Shown here piece by piece: positions 26,840 to 37,710 of a stretch of DNA of 64,000 nucleotides. Under the pieces are notes generated by a model that was not told where the DNA came from, did no database searches, and saw only the letters and a program-made list of their open reading frames with translations. The position numbers and the translations under genes are program-made. The DNA is from Synechococcus sp. CB0101 (lineage in GTDB: Bacteria > Cyanobacteriota > Cyanobacteriia > PCC-6307 > Cyanobiaceae). Positions within the stretch are counted from its first letter, which is position 1, and each line of letters starts with the position of its first letter. The DNA is taken from positions 961,860-1,025,859 of the forward strand of contig NZ_CP039373.1 of NCBI RefSeq assembly GCF_000179235.2, given 5' to 3'.

Positions 26840-27607
26840 TTAATTTAATTTATTTTGCATTTTCATATATTTGAAAATCTTGATTAAATAATTTTTTATT
26901 TTGAGAATCTGTGATTTATATAGGTTTATATCTAATTTTAATTTTCGACTATTTAACCGTTTAGAATCATCAAGAAGTCTAGGATCATAGTTTGTAGAAA
27001 GCTTTTGGTGCATGTCTAAGATGCCATCACGTAAGTTTTCTAGCTTATAGATATTGTCGATTAAAAAATTGCCATTTGAATCAGTAATATCATCGTACAT
27101 TGGAGTAACATGAGTTACAAACTCTAAATTTAAAGGTGAGTACACTGTTGAGGTAGCATGAGACATTTCTACGAGATCTAAGAATGCATCAAAGGCATAA
27201 TGCTGATCGAATAAGAACTTTTTCGTTTTCAGAGTAATTTTAAGATAGTTACTTATAGTCCCAATGGTACTTAAATCGTGTCTCGACCTTGATGATTTCC
27301 AAAATAGATAATAAAACATACTTTTTGTTCTCGATATTGGCTCTCGTGCAAATACTAATTTATATAAACGATCCCAATGATCTTTGTACAGAAATTTCTT
27401 GGCAAAAAGTGCCCTTTTATTATAGTATTTCCCAAAAGGAGTCCTGTAATTATTGACTATATCATTATAATGAATTGTATCGGCTTGAATAAAACTTATC
27501 GGAAAATTTTCTCTATCGGTTTCGGCATAGTGGGGCTTCAACAAATCTCTTATAGTTATACCTGCGGATTTTTTAATATGAAGCCAAAACAGCAAGCTTT
27601 TAGTCAT
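26840..27607 (-). CDS. Sulfotransferase-like protein
   Basis: The 255-residue protein starts MTKSLLFWLHIKKSAGITIR. WLHIKKSAGITIR is a PAPS 5'-phosphosulfate loop of the type hIpKtaG, and KLVFAREPISRTKSMFYYLF fits the 3'-phosphate site. The rest is poorly conserved, ending in a basic, aromatic tail. It is less canonical than its neighbour, so the sulfotransferase call rests on these two motifs. The two genes are adjacent on the minus strand and may sulfate different positions. AT-rich throughout. Confidence 0.72.
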   Translation of the reverse strand: MTKSLLFWLHIKKSAGITIRDLLKPHYAETDRENFPISFIQADTIHYNDIVNNYRTPFGKYYNKRALFAKKFLYKDHWDRLYKLVFAREPISRTKSMFYYLFWKSSRSRHDLSTIGTISNYLKITLKTKKFLFDQHYAFDAFLDLVEMSHATSTVYSPLNLEFVTHVTPMYDDITDSNGNFLIDNIYKLENLRDGILDMHQKLSTNYDPRLLDDSKRLNSRKLKLDINLYKSQILKIKNYLIKIFKYMKMQNKLN

Positions 27608-27695
27608 TTTCAGGTAAAGAGTAATTTAAAAATTAATGATCCAGTCGAATGCTAATATTACATAAAAATGGAAAGCTACGGACTAGGTCCTTTAA

Positions 27696-28911
27696 GGAAA
27701 TTCTGGAAAACCCAGCCCGTCTGCGCGAAAATGAACCTGTAATCGCAGACCAGGACTGGGTTGATGGGCGGCAAGCAGCTCGGTTTCACGGACTATGAGC
27801 TGACCACGGCCAAGAAGCGCACCAAGCGCGAGAAATTTCTCTCCGAGATGGAGGCTGTGGTGCCTTGGCAGGCACTCATCGATCTGATCGAGCCGCACTA
27901 CCCCAAGGCGAGCAAGAAAGGCGGCAGGCCTCCCTATCCGCTGGCAACGATGCTGCGCATTCATCTGCTGCAGCAGTGGTACTCCCTCAGCGATCCGGCC
28001 ATGGAAGAGGCCTTGATCGAGGTGCCCACCATGCGCCGCTTTGCCGGCATCGAGCTGATCAGCGATCGGATCCCGGACGAGACCACGATCCTCACGTTCC
28101 GCCATCTGCTTGAGAAGCATGGGCTGGGTGAGCAGATTTTTGACACCGTCAAAGCGCTCCTGGCCGCTCGGGGCGTAACCATGCGTCAGGGCACGATCGT
28201 CGATGCCACCTTGATCGCAGCGCCCAGCTCCACCAAGAACAAAGATGGGAAGCGGGATCCGGAGATGCACCAGACCAAAAAGGGCAACCAGTGGTACTTC
28301 GGCATGAAGGTCCACGCCGGCGTTGACAAGGACTCAGGCCTGATCCATTCGGTTGTCGTCACCGCCGCCAACGTGCACGACCTCACCCCGGCAGCTGAGC
28401 TACTGCATGGAGATGAGGAGGTGGTGTACGGCGATGCTGGCTACCAGGGCATCGCCAAGAGACCAGAAATGGCTGGCAAGACAGCGGAGTTCAGAGTGGC
28501 GATGCGGCCCGGCACGCGCAGGGCTCTTCCTGACACCCCGGATGGGAGGGTGCAGGATCTGATCGAGACGGCCAAAGCTCACATCCGCTCCAAGGTTGAG
28601 CATCCCTTCCGTGTGATCAAGCAGCAGTTCGGCTTTCAAAAGACCCGGCTGCGAGGCTTGGCCAAGAACCGCTGCAAAATCAACGTGCTTGCGGCACTGT
28701 CGAATCTGTACCAGGCCCGACGACAATTACTCGCGACAGTGTGAACAGGGACTTGGTGTGCCTGCACACCTCTATTTAGCCTCAAAACCAGCCGAAAGTG
28801 GCTGGATATGTGAGCCAAGGTCATCAAAAAATGGCCTCAGAGGCAATTTGCAGCCAAAACCACTCTTTCTGCTCGCTGCCGCCGCTCAAACACCGCTTGT
28901 CCAGAGTTTCC
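27696..28911 (+). mobile_element. IS5-family insertion sequence (1,216 bp) with TTAA target duplication
   Basis: The ends GGAAATTCTGGAAAA and, on the other strand, GGAAACTCTGGACAA form imperfect inverted repeats. Both sides have TTAA (27692-27695 and 28912-28915), matching the 4-bp target duplications of the IS5 family. One intact transposase gene lies inside. The element sits at the junction between the AT-rich island and GC-rich sequence, with a gmd fragment directly beyond its right end. Confidence 0.9.
27764..28744 (+). CDS. IS5-family transposase
   Basis: The 326-residue protein starts MGGKQLGFTDYELTTAKKRT. An N-terminal DUF772-type domain (LIDLIEPHYPKASKKGGRPP, YPLATMLRIHLLQQWYSLSD) is followed by a DDE_Tnp_1 domain: IVDATLIAAPSSTKN (Asp), VVYGDAGYQGIAKR (Asp) and KVEHPFRVIKQQFGFQKTR (Glu). 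All catalytic residues are present and the frame is intact, so the element may be active. Confidence 0.93.
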   Translation: MGGKQLGFTDYELTTAKKRTKREKFLSEMEAVVPWQALIDLIEPHYPKASKKGGRPPYPLATMLRIHLLQQWYSLSDPAMEEALIEVPTMRRFAGIELISDRIPDETTILTFRHLLEKHGLGEQIFDTVKALLAARGVTMRQGTIVDATLIAAPSSTKNKDGKRDPEMHQTKKGNQWYFGMKVHAGVDKDSGLIHSVVVTAANVHDLTPAAELLHGDEEVVYGDAGYQGIAKRPEMAGKTAEFRVAMRPGTRRALPDTPDGRVQDLIETAKAHIRSKVEHPFRVIKQQFGFQKTRLRGLAKNRCKINVLAALSNLYQARRQLLATV

Positions 28912-28915
28912 TTAA

Positions 28916-29230
28916 TACTTGATAACGCGGCTGAATGATCCGAATCAGATTGGTGCTGTCGGTGAGGTCGCCGTAATGCAGCACCAGGCGGGGATTTACC
29001 TCATGGGGATCCTGGTAAAGGTGGTCGATCCGATCGGTGTTGAAACTGCTGGACCGGCGTTTAATGTCGTGCACTTCATAGCCCTTCTCCAGAAGCAGCT
29101 CCGCCAGGTAACTGCCGTCCTGGCCGGTGATTCCAGTGATGAGTGCAGTTTTGGCGGGGGCCCCGAGCAGCACCATGCAGGTGTGAATGCCGATGAAGCC
29201 TGCGCCGCCGGTAATCAGAATTTTGCTCAT
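28916..29230 (-). pseudogene. Chimeric fragment: GalE N-terminus fused to Gmd N-terminus
   Basis: From ATG 29230 the frame reads [20 protein letters not shown], a GalE-type Rossmann start. After LLGAPAK it runs in frame into [40 protein letters not shown] and [16 protein letters not shown], which is the start of GDP-mannose 4,6-dehydratase (compare 36216-37406). Gmd homology stops at RIIQ, about 20 bp before the IS5 right end. Two nucleotide-binding starts in tandem would not form a working enzyme. It lies 8 bp downstream in sense from glmS on the opposite side, so is probably a relic of a larger dehydratase gene. Confidence 0.8.
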
Positions 29231-29238
29231 GGTTCCAC

Positions 29239-31131
<1,893 letters not shown>

Positions 31132-31344
31132 GGGATGGGTCAAAGACGTCTAAAGTGGAAGTTGGCTGGACGTCAGTGATACTTGCAATCACGCGGACTG
31201 ACATTCAGTGGACAGACAAGACGCAGAGCCGGCTACTGAATTCGGCGGGCAAAGGTGCAGGAGCCGTAAACTCGCAGTCAAAGATAAGAATCGAGGGCCG
31301 ACTTAACAATCGACCCTATAAATATGAACAGAGATGAAAAGGGG

Positions 31345-33693
31345 TCAGCGGCGCTCATCCAACCAGCGCAATCCCGCTTCAGCACGTTCGCGCAGCTGCT
31401 TGAGCTTGGGATACTGCGCTTCAAACTGCTTCAGTGGATTGGGCTTCGACGATTGAGGTGCGTAGCCATAGCCATAGCCATAGCCATAGCCATAGCCATA
31501 GCCATAGCCATAAAGTTTGGCGGCGGGTTGGGTTTGGTTGGTGATCACACCCAACAGATCAGCGTTGGAGGCCTGAATCCGTTTCAGCGATTGAGATGGC
31601 AGATTGCGATCAATCCGCCCCAGGCTCACCACAAACAACAAACCATCCAGGTGATCACCGAGCAACAGCGGCTCCACCAGATCCAGAGCCGGTGGGGTGT
31701 CGAACAACACCAGATCAAACTGAGGCAGCGCACGCAACTGCTGGATCACCTCGCCGCAGCGCGCTGAGCTGAGCAATTTGGCTGCATCCGGAGGCCGCCG
31801 GCCCACCGGCAACAGCGCCAGATTGGCTTCAGGCCACTGGAGCAAAGCCTCTAGTTCTGGCGGATGCTCCGTGAACAGCTCACTCCAGCCGCGTGCCCCA
31901 TCAGCGGCAAAACGCTGATGCAGCTGCATCTGGCGCAAATCACCATCCACCAACAACACCTTCAAGCCAAGATCGGCCAGGGCTTGGCCCAGCAAGGCCA
32001 CGCTGGTGGTTTTGCCTTCTCCGCTTGCGGTTGAGGTCACCGCGAGCATGCGCAGGTTGCCGCCGGCGCGCACCAATTGCAGGGAGCGATAGAGGTTGCG
32101 CAATGATTCCCTCAGGCCAAAGCGCTGTTGATCATCGAGCTGCTCCCACAAGCCATTAACGCTCTGAAAACGCTCCAGCGGCAGGAAGGGGATACTGCCC
32201 AAGAGCGGTTGATCAATCCCCTGCTCCACATCCCGCGGACTATGGAACACATGATCCAAACGGTCGCGTAGCAACGCTGCACCGGCACCCGCCATCGCAC
32301 CCAACAGCAAGCCGAGCATCAAATTGCGCGACAGGTTGGGTTTAACAGGGGTCTCATCAACTTCCGGTGGACTGATCACCTGCCAGGGCAGTGTTTTCTG
32401 CGCCACCTCCAAGCGGAAGCTCTCACGTGCCTTGAGGTAGCTGCTGAGGTTTTCGCTGGCAATCTCCAGCCGTTGATTCAAGGCGTCGTATTGCTTCACC
32501 AGCTCAGGGCCCACCACCCGAAACGCCTTCTCCAGCTGAGCCAGCTGACGTTGCACCTCGGCCTGTTGGGCCGCGTTTTCCTGCAATGCAGACGCCACGG
32601 CGTCGAGCTGCCGGCGCTGCAACAGCGGCCGCAGCTTGTTGCGTTGAGCCGTAAGGCTTCGCACCAAAGGAGAGCTGCTGCGGAAGGTGCCACTGGCTTC
32701 CGCCAGTTGCTTCTCCACATCGGTGAGATCAGCCAACAGCTGGCTGAAGGCACCACTGGCTAGGGCACCACTGAGGTCAGCTCCGGTTGCGGGTTTGAGC
32801 CCACCGCCGCCGCTGACACCCGATGCTCCTTGGAATTGCGGCGAAAACAGTTGCCCGCGCCTTACAGAAGCCTGCAACCCCACCAGCTGGGCTTGGCCCT
32901 GCTGCAATTGGCGCTCGCGCGCCTCGAGATCCGCCCGTTCCAGTTCGATTTGCTTGGCGCGATCCTCTGGAATCAGAAGAGCATTCGCGCGGCGGAAGTT
33001 GGCCAGCTCTTGCTGGATCTGGCTCACACGCTCCTGCAGGCCGGGTGCTTGCTCGTCGAGGAACTTCAATCCTTGCGAGAGCTTTTCCTGCCGTTGGCGC
33101 AGCGAATAGGCGAGATACGACTGGGACAGCGCCTTGAGGAGCTGCTCACCCTGCTGAGGATTGCGCCATTGCAGGCTCACTTTAAGCACGCCATCCGCAT
33201 CGCGTTGCACGCTGCGGGCCGTGACACGGCCAACCAATGCATCAGGCTCAAGCCCTTGGGCGTTAGCTAAGGGCTGCAGCAGCATCGGGCTGGTGAGCAC
33301 CTCAATCAGGTTGGGTAAGTCCACTGTGCCTGGATTCACCAACGCCAGGTCAGAGAGCTGATTGCTGGGGCCACCCAATTGGCGATCTTCACTGAGGGGA
33401 TCACTCACCAGCAAGGTGAAGCTGCCCTCATAGGTGGGGCGAAACAAGCGCTGCCCCAGCGTGAGCACCCCGGTGATCGCCAGGGTGACGCCAAAGCCCG
33501 CCAAAAACCAGCGCCGCCGTCGCCGCAGCGCCATCCAGATCTCTTTGAGGTTGATCTCGCCATCCGGTACGGCGGGCATCATCATCAGCCCTTCAGGCGG
33601 AGCAACTCCCGCTGGCGGCTGCAGGCGACTGCCGTTGGAGCTGGGGGAGGACAAAGCCAAAGGGTGTGACGTCAAAGAAAAGGGGCGATGCAA
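31345..33693 (-). CDS. Wzc-like polysaccharide co-polymerase / bacterial tyrosine kinase
   Basis: The 782-residue protein has an N-terminal Wzz domain (INLKEIWMALRRRRRWFLAG, first membrane span), a long periplasmic coiled coil (about residues 190-440), a second span (NLMLGLLLGAMAGAGAALLR) and a cytoplasmic BY-kinase domain. The kinase has Walker A TASGEGKTTSVALLGQALAD, Walker A' LKVLLVDGDLRQMQLH and Walker B FDLVLFDTPPALD. After the kinase, AAKLYG opens a run of eight Tyr-Gly pairs plus one more Tyr. Tyr clusters at the C-terminus are the autophosphorylation sites in this family. It controls chain length and export together with Wza. Confidence 0.93.
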   Translation of the reverse strand: MHRPFSLTSHPLALSSPSSNGSRLQPPAGVAPPEGLMMMPAVPDGEINLKEIWMALRRRRRWFLAGFGVTLAITGVLTLGQRLFRPTYEGSFTLLVSDPLSEDRQLGGPSNQLSDLALVNPGTVDLPNLIEVLTSPMLLQPLANAQGLEPDALVGRVTARSVQRDADGVLKVSLQWRNPQQGEQLLKALSQSYLAYSLRQRQEKLSQGLKFLDEQAPGLQERVSQIQQELANFRRANALLIPEDRAKQIELERADLEARERQLQQGQAQLVGLQASVRRGQLFSPQFQGASGVSGGGGLKPATGADLSGALASGAFSQLLADLTDVEKQLAEASGTFRSSSPLVRSLTAQRNKLRPLLQRRQLDAVASALQENAAQQAEVQRQLAQLEKAFRVVGPELVKQYDALNQRLEIASENLSSYLKARESFRLEVAQKTLPWQVISPPEVDETPVKPNLSRNLMLGLLLGAMAGAGAALLRDRLDHVFHSPRDVEQGIDQPLLGSIPFLPLERFQSVNGLWEQLDDQQRFGLRESLRNLYRSLQLVRAGGNLRMLAVTSTASGEGKTTSVALLGQALADLGLKVLLVDGDLRQMQLHQRFAADGARGWSELFTEHPPELEALLQWPEANLALLPVGRRPPDAAKLLSSARCGEVIQQLRALPQFDLVLFDTPPALDLVEPLLLGDHLDGLLFVVSLGRIDRNLPSQSLKRIQASNADLLGVITNQTQPAAKLYGYGYGYGYGYGYGYGYAPQSSKPNPLKQFEAQYPKLKQLRERAEAGLRWLDERR
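31465..31512. repeat. Hexanucleotide microsatellite (GCCATA)8 in the kinase tail
   Basis: There are eight perfect 6-bp units; on the coding strand each reads TATGGC, giving Tyr-Gly. Because the unit is a multiple of three, slippage would change the number of Tyr residues without shifting frame. A final TAC outside the repeat adds a ninth Tyr. Confidence 0.97.
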
Positions 33694-33833
33694 AGCGCAT
33701 CACCCATCAAGGCAAGGGTCCAGGCGGGAGATCTGCAGAAAGCAGCGATCACATCATTGATCGATCCGCGCGGTGCCGTGGCGGTCGAGCAAATCACGCA
33801 TAAAGCGATGCAATCCCGTCATGGCAGCGGCCA

Positions 33834-34133
33834 TCAAGGCATCCGACCTAAATGCGCAAAATGCCGCCGCACTTGCTTGGGCCGGCCATACCACGGCCAA
33901 AACGGTTCGTTGAAGTCGCGATAAAACAGCGTCACATCCAGATGATCAAGCGGTACGCGGTGGCGCTTGGAGAAGGCCACCAGCTCCTGCATCGTGGTGA
34001 TCTGACGCAGGTGAAATTGCAGATGCAGATGGGCACTCACCCAATCCACAAACGCCTGTACCTTCTGCCGCCGGCGCTCAAAGTCGCGCAGGGCGGAGCG
34101 GGGCTCGGGATCCGGCTGGGAAGTACGGCTCAT
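33834..34133 (-). CDS. Conserved hypothetical protein (about 99 aa)
   Basis: The start MSRTSQPDPEPRSALRDFER is chosen because its ATG overlaps the galE stop (TGATG); a longer frame inside galE is less likely. The small basic protein has VQAFVDWVSAHLHLQFHLRQ and ends FWPWYGRPKQVRRHFAHLGR. I do not recognise a domain. Tight coupling to galE-fcl-gmd suggests it belongs to the same operon. Confidence 0.6.
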   Translation of the reverse strand: MSRTSQPDPEPRSALRDFERRRQKVQAFVDWVSAHLHLQFHLRQITTMQELVAFSKRHRVPLDHLDVTLFYRDFNEPFWPWYGRPKQVRRHFAHLGRMP

Positions 34134-35170
34134 CAAACCCGAAAGCGCCGTTGATGCCATTGCCAGGCGTGCTCGATCATCGTGCGCAGCTCTGGATAGC
34201 GGGGAATCCAACCCAGTTCACGCATCGCCAAAGCAGCCGAAGCCACCAGCACCGGTGGATCACCCTCTCGCCGCGGCGCCACATGGGCCAGCAAGCCGCG
34301 CTTCGTCACCTCCTTGGCGGTTTCGATCACCTCCTGCACGGAATACCCGGTGCCATTGCCGAGGTTGAAGACCTGATAGGTGGGTGAGGGTGCCAGCCGC
34401 TCGAGCATCTGCTTCAGGCCGAGCACGTGGGCATCCGCGAGATCACACACGTGGATGTAATCGCGAATGCAGGTGCCATCGGGGGTGGGGTAATCGTCGC
34501 CATAGATCTGCAGGTACGGCCGCCGGCCGCTAATCACATCCAGTACCAGCGGGATCAAATGGGTTTCTGGTTCGTGGTGCTCACCCACCAGAGCGGAAGG
34601 ATGGGCGCCGGCTGCATTGAAATAGCGAAAAGCCACCGATGGTTGGCCGTGGGCCTTGGCCACATCCGCCAACAGCTGCTCCACCATGGCTTTGCTGCGG
34701 CCATAGGGATTGATCGGCCGCTGCGGGCAACTCTCCTGAATCGGGATCTGATCCGGATCGGGTACGCCGTAGGTGGCGCAGGTGCTCGAGAACACCAGCG
34801 GAATCATCTCGCCGCGCCGCTCTCCCTCCGCAAGCAACACCTCCACCAAGGTGAGCGATTCCGCCAGGTTGTTGCGGTAATAGAGCGCCGGCCTCTCCAC
34901 GCTCTCGCCCACATAGGCATAGGCCGCAAAATGCAACACCGCTTGCACGGGGGCCTGTTCAGTGGCGGGGTGGTGGCCACCGATCAGTTGCTCCAGCAAG
35001 GCACGATCACCCACCTGGCCTTGCACCAAGGCCACATCTAAGGGCTCGAGAACATCGCCGTGGCCATACACCAAGTTGTCGAGCACCACCACGCGGTAGC
35101 CCTGCTGCTTCAGAGCCATCACCGTGTGGGAGCCGATGTAACCGGCCCCACCGAGCACCAGAATCGTCAT
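34133..35170 (-). CDS. galE: UDP-glucose 4-epimerase
   Basis: The 345-residue extended SDR has MTILVLGGAGYIGSHTVMAL (NAD site), HFAAYAYVGESVERPALYYR, FSSTCATYGVPD (catalytic Ser/Thr) and NPYGRSKAMVEQLL (YxxxK). YFNAAGAHP and DYPTPDGTCIRDYIHVCDLA are GalE signatures. It interconverts UDP-glucose and UDP-galactose, supplying precursors for the glycan. Its start overlaps the fcl stop (ATGA) and its stop overlaps the next small gene. Confidence 0.95.
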   Translation of the reverse strand: MTILVLGGAGYIGSHTVMALKQQGYRVVVLDNLVYGHGDVLEPLDVALVQGQVGDRALLEQLIGGHHPATEQAPVQAVLHFAAYAYVGESVERPALYYRNNLAESLTLVEVLLAEGERRGEMIPLVFSSTCATYGVPDPDQIPIQESCPQRPINPYGRSKAMVEQLLADVAKAHGQPSVAFRYFNAAGAHPSALVGEHHEPETHLIPLVLDVISGRRPYLQIYGDDYPTPDGTCIRDYIHVCDLADAHVLGLKQMLERLAPSPTYQVFNLGNGTGYSVQEVIETAKEVTKRGLLAHVAPRREGDPPVLVASAALAMRELGWIPRYPELRTMIEHAWQWHQRRFRV

Positions 35171-36216
35171 CCCAAACGGGCCAACTGGCCCTCACACTCC
35201 TGGCGGTAAGCCGTCACCGTGCTCGCTAGGCCCTGTTCGAGCGAGATCCGCGCACGCCAGCCCAGCCCGGCCAGCCGGCTGCTATCCAACAACTTGCGCG
35301 GCGTGCCATCCGGCTTGCTGGGATCCCAGGTGATCGTGCCGCGAAAGTCGCATTCACGCGCCACAGCGTTGGCGAGATCGCGAATGCTGATTTCAGCGCC
35401 ACTGCCCACGTTCAACACGGTGAGCGGCTCACCATCGTCGCCGCAAGGTGCATCGCTGGCCGTTGGATCCCAATGCTCGAGTGCAAACACACAGGCCTCG
35501 CCTAGATCATCCACATGCAGAAATTCACGCAAGGGGGAACCACTACCCCAGCAACGCACCTCGCTCGCGCCGCTATCGGCAGCCTCTTGAAAGCGCCGGA
35601 TCAGAGCCGGCAACACATGGCTGTTGGTGGGGTGATAGTTATCACCAGGTCCGTAGAGATTGGTGGGCATCAGGCTGATCGCATCAAAGCCGTGCTGCCG
35701 CCTCAGGGCATCACACAACTTGATCCCGGCGATCTTGGCGATCGCATACCAGGCATTGGTGGGCTCCAGGGCACCCGTGAGCAGAGCCTCTTCGCGGATG
35801 GGCTGGGGCGCCAATTTGGGATAGATGCAGCTACTACCCAGAAACAACAGCCGGCGCACACCACAGCGCCAAGCGGTTTCGATCACATGGGTTTCGATCT
35901 TGAGGTTCTCGAGCAGAAAATCGGCCGGGTAGGTGTTGTTGGCCTGAATGCCACCCACCTTGGCGGCAGCCAACACCACCACTGAGGGCCGCTCCCGCTC
36001 AAACCAGCGCTCCACTGCCTGGGAATCCAATAGATCCAGCTCGCTGCGCGCAGCGGTGAGCAGAGCACCGCCAACCGCTGCATCGCCATACCCCGCGCGG
36101 CGCAGGGCACGGCAGATGGCCGAGCCGGCCATGCCGCGATGGCCCGCCACAACGATGCGATCACGGGGCGTGAGCAAGCCGCCAGGGCTTGTACTCGATA
36201 CCGCTGGGACCGCCAT
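35167..36216 (-). CDS. fcl: GDP-L-fucose synthase
   Basis: The start at [13 protein letters not shown] (36216) overlaps the gmd stop (TGATG), preferred to the upstream frame that runs through gmd. The 349-residue protein has VVAGHRGMAGSAICRALRRA (NADP site), VVLAAAKVGGIQANNTYPAD, FLGSSCIYPKLAPQPIREEA and NAWYAIAKIAGIKLCDAL (YxxxK). LMPTNLYGPGDNYHPTNSHV and PLREFLHVDDLGEACVF follow. It epimerises and reduces GDP-4-keto-6-deoxymannose to GDP-L-fucose. The pathway partner gmd is directly upstream. Confidence 0.95.
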   Translation of the reverse strand: MAVPAVSSTSPGGLLTPRDRIVVAGHRGMAGSAICRALRRAGYGDAAVGGALLTAARSELDLLDSQAVERWFERERPSVVVLAAAKVGGIQANNTYPADFLLENLKIETHVIETAWRCGVRRLLFLGSSCIYPKLAPQPIREEALLTGALEPTNAWYAIAKIAGIKLCDALRRQHGFDAISLMPTNLYGPGDNYHPTNSHVLPALIRRFQEAADSGASEVRCWGSGSPLREFLHVDDLGEACVFALEHWDPTASDAPCGDDGEPLTVLNVGSGAEISIRDLANAVARECDFRGTITWDPSKPDGTPRKLLDSSRLAGLGWRARISLEQGLASTVTAYRQECEGQLARLG

Positions 36217-37406
36217 CAGCGCTGCACCCCCGGCCCAGACAGTTGGGCCGCCGCCTGAGCCGCCGCCACCGACTCGGGATTGGTGGGTGGGTTCTCCATC
36301 GAGCCCACCACTGGGAATCCCTTGAGGCGCAACAAGGCTTCCTTGCGCGCTTCCTGTTGATCGGCAGCCACCATCTCCGCCACAAGCTCCTCCAGCGTGG
36401 TGGTGGGCGTCCACCCCAACTGCTCTCGCGCCTTGCTGGGATCGCCGAGCAGGGTTTCCACCTCGGCCGGGCGGAAATAACGCGGATCAATCCGCACCAC
36501 CACCTCACCGGTGTGGCGCTTGCCCACCTCAGCCAAGCCCTCACCCTCCCACTCGATCGCGCCCCAGCCCAAGGCCTCGGCCGTGAGCTCAATGAAACGG
36601 CGCACCGTTTCCTGCCTGCCCGTGGCGATCACGTAGTCCTGAGGCTGATCCTGTTGGAGCATGCGCCACTGCATCTCCACGTAATCGCGGGCATGGCCCC
36701 AGTCGCGCAGCGAATCGAGATTGCCCATGTAGAGACAATCCTCGAGCCCGGCATCGATCCGCGCCAGCCCACGCGTGATCTTGCGGGTGACGAAGGTCTC
36801 CCCGCGACGCGGGGATTCGTGATTGAACAGGATGCCGTTGCAGGCATACATGCCGTAGGCTTCCCGGTAATTCACCGTGATCCAGTAGGCGTAGAGCTTG
36901 GCCACGCCATAGGGGCTACGCGGATAGAACGGCGTGGACTCCTTCTGCGGCACCTCCTGCACCAGCCCGTAGAGCTCGCTGGTGCTGGCTTGGTAGATCC
37001 TGGTGCTCTGGGTTAACCCCAACATCCGCACCGCTTCCAGGATGCGCAAGGTGCCAAGCGCGTCGGAATTGGCGGTGTATTCCGGTGCTTCAAAGCTCAC
37101 CGCCACATGGCTCTGAGCCCCGAGGTTGTAGATCTCGTCGGGCTGCACCTGTTGAATGATCCGAATCAGGTTGGTGCTATCGGTGAGATCGCCGTAATGC
37201 AACACCAGCTCCGGGTGCTGCCCGTCACGGCCTTGCTCGTGGGGGTCTTGGTAGAGATGGTCAATCCGGCTGGTGTTGAAGCTGCTGGCTCGGCGCTTGA
37301 TCCCATGCACCTGATACCCCTTCTCGAGGAGCAGTTCAGCCAGATAGGAACCATCCTGGCCGGTGATACCAGTAATAAGCGCAACGGGGCGTGACCGATT
37401 GGTCAT
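36216..37406 (-). CDS. gmd: GDP-mannose 4,6-dehydratase
   Basis: The start is ATG 37406 ([20 protein letters not shown]). The protein of about 396 residues has [60 protein letters not shown] (catalytic Thr and Glu) and [20 protein letters not shown] (YxxxK). [17 protein letters not shown] closes the core. It makes GDP-4-keto-6-deoxymannose for Fcl. The C-terminus ends in an Ala/Gln-rich extension (about 30 residues) beyond the usual length. A second, broken gmd start is at 28916-29230. Confidence 0.96.
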   Translation of the reverse strand: MTNRSRPVALITGITGQDGSYLAELLLEKGYQVHGIKRRASSFNTSRIDHLYQDPHEQGRDGQHPELVLHYGDLTDSTNLIRIIQQVQPDEIYNLGAQSHVAVSFEAPEYTANSDALGTLRILEAVRMLGLTQSTRIYQASTSELYGLVQEVPQKESTPFYPRSPYGVAKLYAYWITVNYREAYGMYACNGILFNHESPRRGETFVTRKITRGLARIDAGLEDCLYMGNLDSLRDWGHARDYVEMQWRMLQQDQPQDYVIATGRQETVRRFIELTAEALGWGAIEWEGEGLAEVGKRHTGEVVVRIDPRYFRPAEVETLLGDPSKAREQLGWTPTTTLEELVAEMVAADQQEARKEALLRLKGFPVVGSMENPPTNPESVAAAQAAAQLSGPGVQR

Positions 37407-37507
37407 GGGTAACAAGCGATCGGGAATGAAAAGCCGGACGGGTCTGACTGAATGCTGAAGGGATGAATTGATTGACTAGAAGTTGCCAAGGCAGCTAGGA
37501 GGCTCGC

Positions 37508-37648
37508 TCAGGGCTCCTGGCGTGCCTGCTCGAGCTGCTCAAGGCGCAACTTGAGCTGCTCCATCTCCTCCACGAGATCGAGAACCAACTGGTAGAGAAT
37601 CTGATGGCGTTCTCGCCAGATTTGCGCTTCGGTGGATGAAGGATGCAT
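37508..37648 (-). CDS. Small coiled-coil protein (46 aa)
   Basis: From ATG 37648 the product MHPSSTEAQIWRERHQILYQ continues LVLDLVEEMEQLKLRLEQLE with heptad-like leucines, so a short coiled coil is likely. A TTG at 37714 overlapping the stop of the upstream gene (TTGA) would add 22 residues. I recognise no family. It lies between the GalE-like gene and gmd, same strand. Confidence 0.5.
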   Translation of the reverse strand: MHPSSTEAQIWRERHQILYQLVLDLVEEMEQLKLRLEQLEQARQEP

Positions 37649-37710
37649 CACAAACAAGCGGCTAGCCTGAGTGTTGGAGTTGGGATGGCTATTGACAGAA
37701 CGCAATCCGA

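Noticed and set aside
31465-31512. The short tandem repeat as a possible CRISPR or replication iteron
   Set aside because: The unit is 6 bp with no spacers and it encodes the kinase tail in frame.
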